A DNA stretch of 16,593 nt from NCBI GenBank assembly GCA_002368735.1, contig DFEQ01000047.1:1-16593 (forward strand), read 5' to 3'. The DNA comes from Christensenella sp. UBA3798. Its GTDB lineage: Bacteria > Bacillota > Clostridia > Christensenellales > CAG-1252. Made by a program: the position numbers and the translations under genes. Positions 4,896 to 12,279 of the stretch are shown here, in pieces. The notes under the pieces were generated by a model. It saw only the letters and a list, made by a program, of their open reading frames with translations, made no database searches and had not been told where the DNA came from. Position 1 is the stretch's first letter. Every line of letters starts with the position of its first letter.

Positions 4896-6104
4896 TCACG
4901 ACCCTGCCTTGAAGTTGTAGATGGGGGTCAGGCGCTTTTCGATAGAGCAAGTCGGACGGATATTCCTCATGATATCGCGCATATTCTTATACGCCATCGG
5001 GGATTCGTCTATGGTGTTCATCGCCACCGTGGTCGTATAGATGCCTTCCATCGATTTGGCGTATTCCTCCAACGTAATGCGGTGGCGCGCTTCGGCACGC
5101 GACATCGAGCGCCCCGCCCCGTGCGGCGCCGAGCAGTTCCAATCCTCGTTGCCCTTGCCCACGCACAGCAAACTGCCGTCGTGCATATTGATGGGTATCA
5201 AGATGCGCTCCCCCTTCTTTGCCGAGATAGCCCCTTTGCGGAGGATCCTCTTTTCCACGTCGATGTAATTGTGTATGGTGTGGAATGCCTCGAGCGCACT
5301 GACGCCGACGGAGGAAAGCAGGAAGTTTGCCATTATCTCGCGATTGAGCCGCGCAAACTCTACCGTTACGTCAACGTCCGCGAGGTAGTCTTCAAGCGCC
5401 TGTCCGAAGAGCACGCTGCGCTCGCGATTGACGGCGTTCTTTCTCGTTTGAAATTCCCCTTCGAGCCGGCGAAGAGCGGACTGCAATTCCTTCTCGCGCC
5501 CTTCACTCTTATATGTGCGAGTGAGTTCCTCCCTCTCTAAGATGTAGCCGTCTCTATCCGCAGCGAGCGCCGCCGCCACGTCCATATAGTGCTCCGCCAC
5601 CTGTGCGCCGAGAAAGCGGCTGCCCGAATGCACGACGAGGTATTTTTCGCCCTCATCGTCCACGTCCAGTTCGATAAAGTGATTGCCACCCCCGAGGGTG
5701 CCGAGGCTGCACGCCGCCGCCCCGATCTTCTTGATATCCCTGTAGCAACGCAGGCGTGTGAAGTCAAAGGCGTTCTTTGCCTCGCTCCAAGTGCCGTGTC
5801 CGCTCGGAAGGGCATGCGCCGCGCGGTCGAATTCCTTGAGCGAGATATCCGCCTTCCCCAGTCGGACGGTATACATACCGCATCCGATATCCACGCCGAC
5901 GAGAGAGGGCGCCACCTTGTCCAGAATGGTCATCGTGGTCCCGATGGTGCATCCCTTCCCCGCGTGGACGTCGGGCATGATGCGTATCTTGCACCCCGCA
6001 TAGGCAGGGTCGGAGGCGAGACGCCGGATCTGTTCGCGCGCTTCCTCATCGATATCCTCTGTAAAGCACAGCGCCGTATTATGTTTTCCTTTTATCGTGA
6101 TCAT
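4896..6104 (-). CDS. rtcB: RNA-splicing ligase RtcB
   Basis: RtcB joins RNA ends carrying 2',3'-cyclic phosphate or 3'-phosphate to 5'-OH ends, using GTP and Mn2+, and works in RNA repair. The 402-residue protein has the family motifs in order: 'MPDVHAGKGCTIGTTM' (44-58); 'GVDIGCGM' with metal ligands Asp72 and Cys75; 'GGGNHF' with His142; 'HSGSR' with His159; 'HTIHNYI' with His278; and 'APHGAGR' with His328, the residue that is guanylylated. Residues 185-232 are a charged helical insert, probably a coiled coil, as in other Firmicute members. The ATG is 13 bases after the stop of the 261-residue gene at 6118 and has only a weak ribosome site, so translation is probably coupled to that gene. 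No rtcA or prfH is present; its partners here are the unknown gene and an SGNH hydrolase. Confidence 0.95.
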   Translation of the reverse strand: MITIKGKHNTALCFTEDIDEEAREQIRRLASDPAYAGCKIRIMPDVHAGKGCTIGTTMTILDKVAPSLVGVDIGCGMYTVRLGKADISLKEFDRAAHALPSGHGTWSEAKNAFDFTRLRCYRDIKKIGAAACSLGTLGGGNHFIELDVDDEGEKYLVVHSGSRFLGAQVAEHYMDVAAALAADRDGYILEREELTRTYKSEGREKELQSALRRLEGEFQTRKNAVNRERSVLFGQALEDYLADVDVTVEFARLNREIMANFLLSSVGVSALEAFHTIHNYIDVEKRILRKGAISAKKGERILIPINMHDGSLLCVGKGNEDWNCSAPHGAGRSMSRAEARHRITLEEYAKSMEGIYTTTVAMNTIDESPMAYKNMRDIMRNIRPTCSIEKRLTPIYNFKAGS

Positions 6105-6117
6105 TATTTCGTAATAC

Positions 6118-6903
6118 TTATTCGCACTTAATGGTGATGCGGATGGGGAGGGTAAGCCAGTCAGCCTCCGCCTCTTTTAAATCGGTTGCGGCTATCTCCT
6201 TGTATCTGTCGGCGTCCTCTTGGGTATATATCTTCCTGTAGTCCACGTCCGCGACCCGCCTGACGCGCGACAGCCCGTTATATTGGATATTGATGGTGTC
6301 CCCTTTGTCCAGATAGCGGAGGGAGCGGCATAGCTCCGAGTTTTCGGGCACTGTGAATACCACTTCACTCTTGCGAGCGAACTCGTCGAATTCGCCTTTG
6401 CTATTCGCTTCGATATCGAACTGCTCGGCAAGCTCCTCGCGGGGGACGGCGCCGGGATAGAGTACATCCTCGCCGCGCGAAAGGGCTTCCATGGTCTTAT
6501 TGTATCTCTCCATCGCCATATCGAAGGGGTCGGGTCCGTCGTAATCGGCGGCTTCAAAGACAGCCCAGTCCTCGTCGGTCGGCGTGACGGTCTGCGCGAA
6601 CGGATAACAACGCTCCTCCGGAGGAATGGAGAAATTCTCGGTAAAGAGGCTGTAATCGTACAGTCCGTAGCGATGATAGGCTTCCGCCATAATGCGTCCC
6701 CATCCGCGGCGGGAGGTCTCGTAGCGCGTGCCGTCGTTAAAGACGGGAACACAGGGGTATTCGTCCTGATGATCCTCGCCCGAAAAAAGGTATCCTTCGC
6801 GTCTGATCTCGTCGATCAAGCGGTTCCTCTTGGCAAAGGTCACTTCTCCCTCGGGAGGGACGGAATCGTAGCCTCCCACCCAATCGATGATCTCGTATTT
6901 CAT
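6118..6903 (-). CDS. Unknown acidic protein co-transcribed with rtcB
   Basis: I do not recognise a domain in this 261-residue protein. It is soluble, acidic, and has no signal peptide or membrane segment. The N-terminal half (1-75) is rich in conserved-looking Gly/Trp/Arg motifs ('DWVGGYDSVPPEGEVTFAKR', 'RRGWGRIMAEAY'). The middle (95-155) is acidic and Pro-rich. The C-terminal part (about 175-261) has a beta-rich stretch, 'LRYLDKGDTINIQYNG', which could be a small RNA- or nucleotide-binding barrel, but that is a guess. An AAAGGAGA ribosome site precedes the ATG. It lies 12 bases after the SGNH hydrolase gene and 13 bases before rtcB, so the three form one operon. By its neighbours it may assist, regulate or supply substrates to RtcB. 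Confidence 0.8.
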   Translation of the reverse strand: MKYEIIDWVGGYDSVPPEGEVTFAKRNRLIDEIRREGYLFSGEDHQDEYPCVPVFNDGTRYETSRRGWGRIMAEAYHRYGLYDYSLFTENFSIPPEERCYPFAQTVTPTDEDWAVFEAADYDGPDPFDMAMERYNKTMEALSRGEDVLYPGAVPREELAEQFDIEANSKGEFDEFARKSEVVFTVPENSELCRSLRYLDKGDTINIQYNGLSRVRRVADVDYRKIYTQEDADRYKEIAATDLKEAEADWLTLPIRITIKCE

Positions 6904-6915
6904 ATTTTTCTCCTT

Positions 6916-7644
6916 TTATTCTGACAATGCAGCCTTGATCGCGGGCTTGACGACCGCAGATAACACGCGATATCCCTCGTCTGTCAGGTGTGCGCCGTCT
7001 ACGGTATATTCGGCGCGTATCTCCATCGTTTCGGCATCGAAGAGAGGAGTGAATACGTCCACGAACGTGTGCCCGTAACTATCCGCGATATCTTTTATCT
7101 TGTAATTGAGAAGTGCCGCTTCGGGGTTTTTCACCGCGCACTTCCCGCCCATCGAGGTCAAAGAGAGCACCACGACCTTCGTTTCGGGGAGATGCTCCTC
7201 TATCCCTTTCAATATTTCCTCATATTCCGCCGCGGTCTTGTGAAGGTCCTCGCCTGCGAGCACGTTGTTCCCGCCGATGAGCAAGACAACGACAGCAGGC
7301 TTGGCGTCGTAGACCGAGACCTGCATCCTATTTAGGACGTCGTAGGTCCTATCCCCGCCGATGCCGCGGTTGAGGGTAGTATACTCGGGGTAATAGTCGT
7401 GCAAATCGCATCCGTCCGTCAAGCTGTCGCCGAGAAAGAGGACATAGTCTTCCGCGCTCGAGAGAGAGGCGTTCTCCTCCCGATATCTATCGAACTTCGC
7501 CTCGCGATACGCTCGTATCCGCGCCGCGTTTTGCTCACTTTCACGGTGGGGTACAACGTACAGGAACCAAACCAAAAGAAAAGCCGCCACCGCCACGAGG
7601 ACGACGGACGCGATAATGATCGTGATCTTCAGCCATTTCTTCAT
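6916..7644 (-). CDS. SGNH/GDSL-family hydrolase, membrane-anchored
   Basis: A 242-residue protein with an N-terminal membrane anchor (residues 7-30, after a Lys-rich start) and an extracytoplasmic SGNH domain. Catalytic blocks are complete: 'GDSLTDG' with nucleophile Ser74, 'NRGIGGD' with the oxyanion Gly, 'IGGNN' with Asn126, and 'DGAHLTDEG' with Asp216 and His219. This family contains esterases and deacetylases of sugars, peptidoglycan and lipids; the substrate cannot be told here. The position outside the membrane suggests cell-wall or dietary glycan deacetylation. The ATG at 7644 has no ribosome site, and a strong -10 box ends only six bases before it, so the message is probably leaderless. 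It is the first gene of the operon leading to rtcB, an odd functional pairing. Confidence 0.9.
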   Translation of the reverse strand: MKKWLKITIIIASVVLVAVAAFLLVWFLYVVPHRESEQNAARIRAYREAKFDRYREENASLSSAEDYVLFLGDSLTDGCDLHDYYPEYTTLNRGIGGDRTYDVLNRMQVSVYDAKPAVVVLLIGGNNVLAGEDLHKTAAEYEEILKGIEEHLPETKVVVLSLTSMGGKCAVKNPEAALLNYKIKDIADSYGHTFVDVFTPLFDAETMEIRAEYTVDGAHLTDEGYRVLSAVVKPAIKAALSE

Positions 7645-7650
7645 ATTGTA

Positions 7651-7680
7651 AGTATAACATACATAGTGATCGCATCACAA
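7651..7680 (-). promoter_or_regulatory. Promoter of the SGNH-rtcB operon with overlapping inverted repeat
   Basis: On the minus strand, TTGTGA (7680-7675), an 18-base spacer and an extended -10, TG-T-TATACT (-10 box at 7656-7651). The inverted repeat GTGAT-CGC-ATCAC (7666-7678) covers the -35 region and spacer, a typical place for a repressor site. The -10 box ends six bases before the ATG at 7644, placing the start of transcription at or beside the A of the start codon. Confidence 0.6.
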
Positions 7681-7689
7681 CCTATATAC

Positions 7690-7719
7690 AAAAATAGCTC
7701 CACGCTCGAAGCGTGGAGC
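7690..7719 (-). terminator. Terminator of the aquaporin gene
   Basis: GCTCCACGC (7697-7705) pairs with GCGTGGAGC (7711-7719) around a five-base loop. On the minus strand it is followed by TATTTTTG. It lies about 20 bases after the aquaporin stop codon and separates that gene from the SGNH operon promoter. Confidence 0.9.
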
Positions 7720-7737
7720 CATGCCGATATTTCAGCG

Positions 7738-8451
7738 TCAAGCAGACATTCTGCTTTCGACCTCGTGCTTGGGGGTGTTGTCCAGTATCTTGAAGCATAG
7801 CGCCGCGAGGATGGCTCCCACGAAGGGACCGACCACGAAGATCCAAGACTGCCTCAGCGCTTCGCCGCCTGCAAAGAAGGCGGGGAACAAGGAGCGGGCG
7901 GGGTTCACCGACGTCCCCGTCACCCCGATGCCGAGCAGGTGCACGAGGGTCAAGGTCAAGCCGCAGACCACACCGATGAAGCCTTTATTCTCGGTCTTTG
8001 CCGTCACGCCGAGCAAGGACACCACGAAGACGAATGTCATGATGACTTCCGCCACGATAGCCACGACGATGGATACCGCGTCGGAGTGTACCGCCGTGAT
8101 CGCGGGCTGCATGACGTTAGCGCCGTAGCTTTGGTCCATGCCGAATATCAGCATGAGCTCCAAGCAGGCGACCGTCGCCCCGATGAACTGCGCGACCATA
8201 TAGCCGATGAGATCCTTAAAGCTGAGGCGCTTATTGATAAAGAGCGCCAGCGACACCGCCGGATTGAGGTGGCAGCCCGAGACCTGCCCGATCACGAAGG
8301 ACATCGCGATGAGCGACAGCCCGAAGGCAAGCGCTGTGGGCACGAGACTTGCCCCTGTATACACCGCCACGCCGCACCCGAAAAGGACGAGGGTCATCGT
8401 GCCGATCATCTCGGCAAAATACTTTTTGAACGAATTACATTCTCTTTCCAT
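7738..8451 (-). CDS. aqpZ: Aquaporin Z-type water channel (MIP family)
   Basis: A 237-residue integral membrane protein with six membrane spans and two half-helices. Both NPA boxes are intact: 'HLNPAV' (Asn63-Ala65) and 'SVNPARS' (Asn183-Ala185). The selectivity filter reads Phe43, His171, Thr180 and Arg186, which is the AqpZ pattern for water rather than glycerol (glycerol facilitators lack the filter His). It therefore probably moves water across the cytoplasmic membrane during osmotic change. A GGGAGG ribosome site precedes the ATG, and a hairpin (8465-8480) ends four bases upstream of it. The gene is monocistronic, with its own terminator at 7690-7719. Confidence 0.95.
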   Translation of the reverse strand: MERECNSFKKYFAEMIGTMTLVLFGCGVAVYTGASLVPTALAFGLSLIAMSFVIGQVSGCHLNPAVSLALFINKRLSFKDLIGYMVAQFIGATVACLELMLIFGMDQSYGANVMQPAITAVHSDAVSIVVAIVAEVIMTFVFVVSLLGVTAKTENKGFIGVVCGLTLTLVHLLGIGVTGTSVNPARSLFPAFFAGGEALRQSWIFVVGPFVGAILAALCFKILDNTPKHEVESRMSA

Positions 8452-8464
8452 ATTACCTCCCGAC

Positions 8465-8518
8465 TCGGCACGTTTGCCGAACCGCTAAGGAGTATAGACG
8501 GGTTTTTCGCCCTTTAAA
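8465..8518 (-). promoter_or_regulatory. Aquaporin promoter and leader hairpin
   Basis: On the minus strand, TTTAAA (8518-8513), 16 bases and TATACT (8496-8491) form the likely promoter. The leader then carries TCGGCA/TGCCGA (8465-8480), a six-base-pair hairpin with a four-base loop, just ahead of the GGGAGG ribosome site (8461-8456). It could modulate access to that site. A TTGACA further upstream (rc of the TGTCAA near 8539) has no good -10 at the right distance. Confidence 0.45.
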
Positions 8519-8631
8519 CCTCGCTTTCCCGACAATCTGTCAAAAAAGGGCGGCGGCGCAGATGGCGCGGCATAGTTATCCCGATGACGATCCGACGTAC
8601 TCTCTATAAGCGAAATGGTTGAATAGTATAA

Positions 8632-8674
8632 TAAAAAAGCCCACTGTACTTATTTACCAAAAGCGCAGTGGGCT
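8632..8674 (-). terminator. Terminator of rho
   Basis: AGCCCACTG (8638-8646) pairs with CAGTGGGCT (8666-8674), nine base pairs, and on the minus strand is followed by six T (from the A-run at 8632-8637). The gene for the Rho factor thus ends in a Rho-independent terminator, 25 bases after its stop codon. Confidence 0.9.
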
Positions 8675-8698
8675 GTATTCATAAAAGAGTATCGTGCG

Positions 8699-10282
8699 TT
8701 ACATTCTAAAGCCGTTCTTTTGCATCGCGAGGACTTGCAGGTTGAGCTGCTTGATGAGCTCCTCGTTGTTCGCGGTCTTCTGCATCAGGGCGATGATGCC
8801 CTCCGCCGCCTCTTGATTATCCCCTGCGGACAGGAGTTTGCGTATGAGGTATGCGCCCTCGAGCTCCTTTTGCGAGAGGAGGAGTTCCTCCCTTCTGGTG
8901 CCACTCCTATTGAGGTCTATCGCCGGGAAGATGCGCTTCTCGGTAAGGCGCCTGTCAAGGTGTATTTCCATATTGCCGGTGCCTTTAAATTCTTCATAGA
9001 CCACGTCGTCCATGCGGCTACCGGTATCCACGAGGGCGGTGGCGATGATGGTCAGGCTGCCGCCGTTCTCGATATTACGCGCCGCGCCGAAGAATCTCTT
9101 GGGGAAATAGAGCGCCACGGGGTCCACGCCGCCCGAAAGCGTCTTGCCGCTCGAGGGCACGATGACGTTATTCGCCCTTGCCATACGCGTCAAGCTGTCG
9201 AGGAGGATGACGACGTCCTCGCCCTCTTCCACCAGCCTCTTGGCGCGATTGAGGACGAGCTCCGCCACCTTGATGTGGTTATCGCTCTCCTCGTCGAAGG
9301 TGCTGTAGATGACCTCGCCCTTGATGCTGCGCTGCATATCGGTGACTTCTTCGGGGCGTTCGTCGATGAGAAGCACCATGAGCTTGACCTCGGGGGAATT
9401 CTCCGCAATGGAATTGGCGATCATCTTGAGGAGGGTGGTCTTACCTGCCTTAGGCGGCGATACCACCATCGCGCGCTGTCCCTTGCCGATAGGAGCGATG
9501 AGGTCAATAGCCCTCGCCGCCAGTTCGTTCCTCTTGCCGGGGATCTCCAAGCGAAGCCTTTCGTTGGGGAAGATGGGAGTCAGGTCGTCAAAGCGGGGGC
9601 GGTTGAAAGCGCTCTCCACGCTCTTGTGGTTGACCTCGATGATGGCTTCCACTGCGGGAGGCTTGCCCTCCGTCGTGGCGCGGCAATACGCCGTCACATA
9701 GTCACCGGGGCGCAGCCCGCTCCTCTTGATCTTTTGGGTGGGAACGTAACTGTCCTTGGAGCTGTTGCGGAAGTTGCTGGCACGCAGGAAGCCGTAACCG
9801 TCGGGCAATACTTCGAGGATGCCCGAACGCACTTCGCATCCGAGCAAATTGGACTTATCCTCCCCCTCGGCGAAGGTCTCGGTGGAATTCACCGCCTTGC
9901 GCTCAAAGCGAACGTCTGTATTCCCGTCGTAAGAGGGGCGCTCGGCGTCGCCAAAGCGGCGTCTGCCGTCACCCGACCTTCTCTGCTGCGGGATATAGCT
10001 GCGGGTAAATCCCCCCTTCCTCTCCTCCTGCGGCTCGACAGGCGGCGTGACCTCGACGCATTGCGCGGGAGTAGCCGTCTTCGGGGGACGCCCCGCCTTT
10101 TTGCCCTTTTGAGGCTCCACCTTGCCGTCGCGAATGTCGAGGATGGCGTCGATGAGCTCCTGCTTCTTCAAGGCGGTGGGATGCTGTACGCCCACCGAAC
10201 GGGCGTATTCACGGATCTCGTGGATGCCGCACGCGTCGAGATAATCTCTGGTGATCTCTTTCAGTTCAACCGTAATTGCCAT
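8699..10282 (-). CDS. rho: Transcription termination factor Rho
   Basis: Rho is a hexameric RNA-dependent ATPase that releases transcripts from RNA polymerase. This 527-residue form is about 110 longer than E. coli Rho. Residues 1-50 are the Rho N-terminal helical domain. Residues 55-147 are a disordered insert rich in Arg, Lys, Pro and Gly, with an AT-hook-like 'AGRPPK'. Residues 148-215 are the cold-shock-like primary RNA site with RNP1 'DGYGFLR'. The motor follows: Walker A 'SPPKAGKTT' (275-283), Walker B 'VVILLDS' (357-363), the Q-loop region 'SSGKTLSGGVD' and the Arg-finger region 'LNRSGTRREELLL'. A CGGAGG ribosome site precedes the ATG. It has a 130-150-base leader, fitting the known habit of rho genes to be autoregulated, and its own terminator. 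Confidence 0.97.
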   Translation of the reverse strand: MAITVELKEITRDYLDACGIHEIREYARSVGVQHPTALKKQELIDAILDIRDGKVEPQKGKKAGRPPKTATPAQCVEVTPPVEPQEERKGGFTRSYIPQQRRSGDGRRRFGDAERPSYDGNTDVRFERKAVNSTETFAEGEDKSNLLGCEVRSGILEVLPDGYGFLRASNFRNSSKDSYVPTQKIKRSGLRPGDYVTAYCRATTEGKPPAVEAIIEVNHKSVESAFNRPRFDDLTPIFPNERLRLEIPGKRNELAARAIDLIAPIGKGQRAMVVSPPKAGKTTLLKMIANSIAENSPEVKLMVLLIDERPEEVTDMQRSIKGEVIYSTFDEESDNHIKVAELVLNRAKRLVEEGEDVVILLDSLTRMARANNVIVPSSGKTLSGGVDPVALYFPKRFFGAARNIENGGSLTIIATALVDTGSRMDDVVYEEFKGTGNMEIHLDRRLTEKRIFPAIDLNRSGTRREELLLSQKELEGAYLIRKLLSAGDNQEAAEGIIALMQKTANNEELIKQLNLQVLAMQKNGFRM

Positions 10283-10435
10283 AAAACCTCCGAAAAAAAT
10301 CGCAAAAAAACTTGCAAAATAATGATACTGTATTTATATTCTGTTTCGAGCGAAAGTATTCGCCGCAAACGTCCGCGCGGCGCCTGCCACGCGAATATTA
10401 CCCCTGTGGATATAAGTATTGACGCAATACGTCAA
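10283..10435 (-). promoter_or_regulatory. rho leader and possible promoter
   Basis: TTGACG (10435-10430) with a TATATC-like -10 at about 15 bases is a possible promoter overlapping the stop of the upstream gene; its spacing is short. The leader has a CGCCGC/GCGGCG inverted repeat, a GCGAA/TTCGC stem next to CTTTCGCTCGAA (10356-10345), and a T-rich run before the ribosome site. CTTTCGCTCGAA also occurs in the leader of the DUF1846 operon. The inverted repeat ATTGACG/CGTCAAT (10418-10436) lacks a T-run, so the upstream operon may read into rho. Confidence 0.35.
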
Positions 10436-11082
10436 TTGTTTTCAAAACAAAGAACTTTCGTGGTATAATCGTCGTCAAAGTCGGACCTATCGAACTCCGC
10501 CTTGCCGTCCTTTATCACCTCGATATCGTCTTTGTCAAAATAATCAAGGAAAGTATCCACCCCTTCGATGTCGATATTGACGTCGTCGGTCTTAAAATGC
10601 ATGGGGATGACCACGCTGGGCATCAAGCGGTCTACGTATTCCTTGGCGACCTCCGCGTCGATGGTATAGGTGCCGCCGACGGGTATCAATAAGATATCCA
10701 CCGGACCGATAGCCTCTATCATCATGGGGGAGGGGCCGTGTCCTATGTCGCCGAGATGGCATACGTTGACGCCGTCCATGCGAATGTTGAAAATGACGTT
10801 GCTGCCTCTCTTGGCGCCGTTATGCTCGTCGTGATAGGTATTGAGACCGAAGATCTGCACACCTTTGACGTCGTGCATGCCCGGCTTGTCGATGACCATG
10901 GGGTCACCCAGGACGGCTTTGACGTTATTGTGATCGTAATGTGAGTGACTCACCGTCACGACGTCTGCCGAGACGGGAGGGAGCGTGATGCCTATATCAC
11001 TTGAGTATGGGTCGGTGATGACCCTTGTCCCGGTGCTCTCTTCGAGTAGGAAGCACGAATGCCCAAGCGGTGTAATTATCAT
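10432..11082 (-). CDS. UlaG-like metallo-beta-lactamase-fold hydrolase
   Basis: A 216-residue cytosolic protein of the MBL superfamily, of the short UlaG-like type. The metal ligands are present: 'SHSHYDHNN' (His46, His48, Asp50, His51), 'HLGDIGH' (His109, Asp112) and 'PMHFKT' (His162). The C-terminus (about 165-216) is an acidic tail. Family members hydrolyse phosphoesters, lactones or nucleotide-type substrates; the true substrate is unknown. The AAGGAG ribosome site overlaps the prs stop codon, ten bases separate the genes, and it is the last gene of the DUF1846-prs operon, so a role near nucleotide or ribose-phosphate metabolism is possible but unproven. Confidence 0.88.
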   Translation of the reverse strand: MIITPLGHSCFLLEESTGTRVITDPYSSDIGITLPPVSADVVTVSHSHYDHNNVKAVLGDPMVIDKPGMHDVKGVQIFGLNTYHDEHNGAKRGSNVIFNIRMDGVNVCHLGDIGHGPSPMMIEAIGPVDILLIPVGGTYTIDAEVAKEYVDRLMPSVVIPMHFKTDDVNIDIEGVDTFLDYFDKDDIEVIKDGKAEFDRSDFDDDYTTKVLCFENN

Positions 11083-11092
11083 AAAAATCTCC

Positions 11093-12259
11093 TTAGCGGT
11101 TCCTGTATTTCTCCACGAGCTCCGCTATCTTGTCGTGGGGGTCCAAAAGCTTGCTCACCGAGCACTTTTGGTGGGTGGCGCTGATGATGTAGGCGCCGTA
11201 CTTTGCCATATTCGCCTCGATGAACCAAGGTTCTGCCCTGAGCTCTTCGGGGACGTAAGTCAAGTTAGTGGTGATGACCGCGTCAAAGAGACCTTTCTCG
11301 TAGGCGTCGCGGAACTTGGCGATACCTTCGGTAAAGAGACCGAACGTTGCGGAAAGGAAGATGCGGTTCGCGCCCTTCTCCTTGAGGTGCGAAGCAAGGT
11401 TGATGAGGCTGTCGCCCGTCGCGATGAGGTCGTCCGCCACGAAGACGTCCATACCCATCGGGGAATCACCGATATACTCGTGGGCGATGATGGGGTTCCT
11501 GCCGTTGACGACAGTGGAGTAGTCGCGCCTCTTATAGAACATACCGAGGTCCAAGCCGAGGATGGAGGCGTAGTAGGTATTCCTATTCATCGCGCCTTCG
11601 TCCGGGCTGACGATCATAAAGTGGTCTTTATCCAATCTGAGGTCGTCAAAGTGCTTGAGGAGAGCCTTGATGATCTGATAAGAAGGCATAAAGTTATCGA
11701 AACCCATCAGCGGCGTGGCGTTCTGCACGCGGGGATCGTGGGCGTCGAAGGTGATGAGTTCGGTAACGCCGAGCGCCTCGAGCTCCTGCAGCATCATAGC
11801 GCAGTCCAACGACTCGCGCGCGCTGCGCTTGTGCTGTCTGCCGCCGTAGAGGATGGGCATCATGACGGTGATGGAGTTCGCCTTGCCGCCGATGGCGGAG
11901 ATGATCCTCTTGAGGTCGGCGTAGTGGTCGTCGGGGGACATCGGCACGCTCATGCCGTACATATTGTAGCGGATGCTGTAATTACCGACGTCGCAGATGA
12001 TAAAGATATCCATACCGCGGACGGATTCCTTGATGAGCGCTTTCGCATCGCCGGAAGTGAAACGCAGACAGCCGTGCTCCAAAAGGAAAGTCTTCTTCGT
12101 GAAGGCCTTGCCGTGCTTTGCCGCTTCCTCATTATACCATTGCACGAGATAGTTGTCAATGCGCTCGCCGAGCTCCTGTGCGCCCGCCATAGCGATTATA
12201 CCCATCTCGGGGAAATGTGCTTCAAAATCAAACGCTTTTTCAAGAAATGATGTTGACAT
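11093..12259 (-). CDS. prs: Ribose-phosphate pyrophosphokinase (PRPP synthetase), long clostridial form
   Basis: Prs makes PRPP from ribose-5-phosphate and ATP, for purine, pyrimidine, His, Trp and NAD synthesis. I use the ATG at 12259 (388 residues) because GGAGG precedes it; a longer frame would run back into the DUF1846 gene. Seen: the ATP-loop region 'YGGRQHKRSARESLDC' (138-153), the metal/active-site region 'FDAHDPRVQNA' (171-181) and the PRPP-binding loop 'DVFVADDLIATGDSL' (271-285). These differ from the classic class I motifs (for example DDMIDTGGT), and the protein is about 70 residues longer than the usual 315, as in a divergent Clostridia branch. It starts 20 bases after the DUF1846 stop and ends ten bases before the MBL-fold gene. 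Confidence 0.92.
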   Translation of the reverse strand: MSTSFLEKAFDFEAHFPEMGIIAMAGAQELGERIDNYLVQWYNEEAAKHGKAFTKKTFLLEHGCLRFTSGDAKALIKESVRGMDIFIICDVGNYSIRYNMYGMSVPMSPDDHYADLKRIISAIGGKANSITVMMPILYGGRQHKRSARESLDCAMMLQELEALGVTELITFDAHDPRVQNATPLMGFDNFMPSYQIIKALLKHFDDLRLDKDHFMIVSPDEGAMNRNTYYASILGLDLGMFYKRRDYSTVVNGRNPIIAHEYIGDSPMGMDVFVADDLIATGDSLINLASHLKEKGANRIFLSATFGLFTEGIAKFRDAYEKGLFDAVITTNLTYVPEELRAEPWFIEANMAKYGAYIISATHQKCSVSKLLDPHDKIAELVEKYRNR

Positions 12260-12279
12260 ATGTACCTCCGATCGATTTT

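Noticed and set aside
8720..10468. A 582-codon open frame on the plus strand opposite rho
   Set aside because: It is a GC-rich shadow of rho. Its translation is low-complexity (His, Asp, Leu, Arg-rich), has no domain and no ribosome site, while the minus strand encodes a complete Rho.
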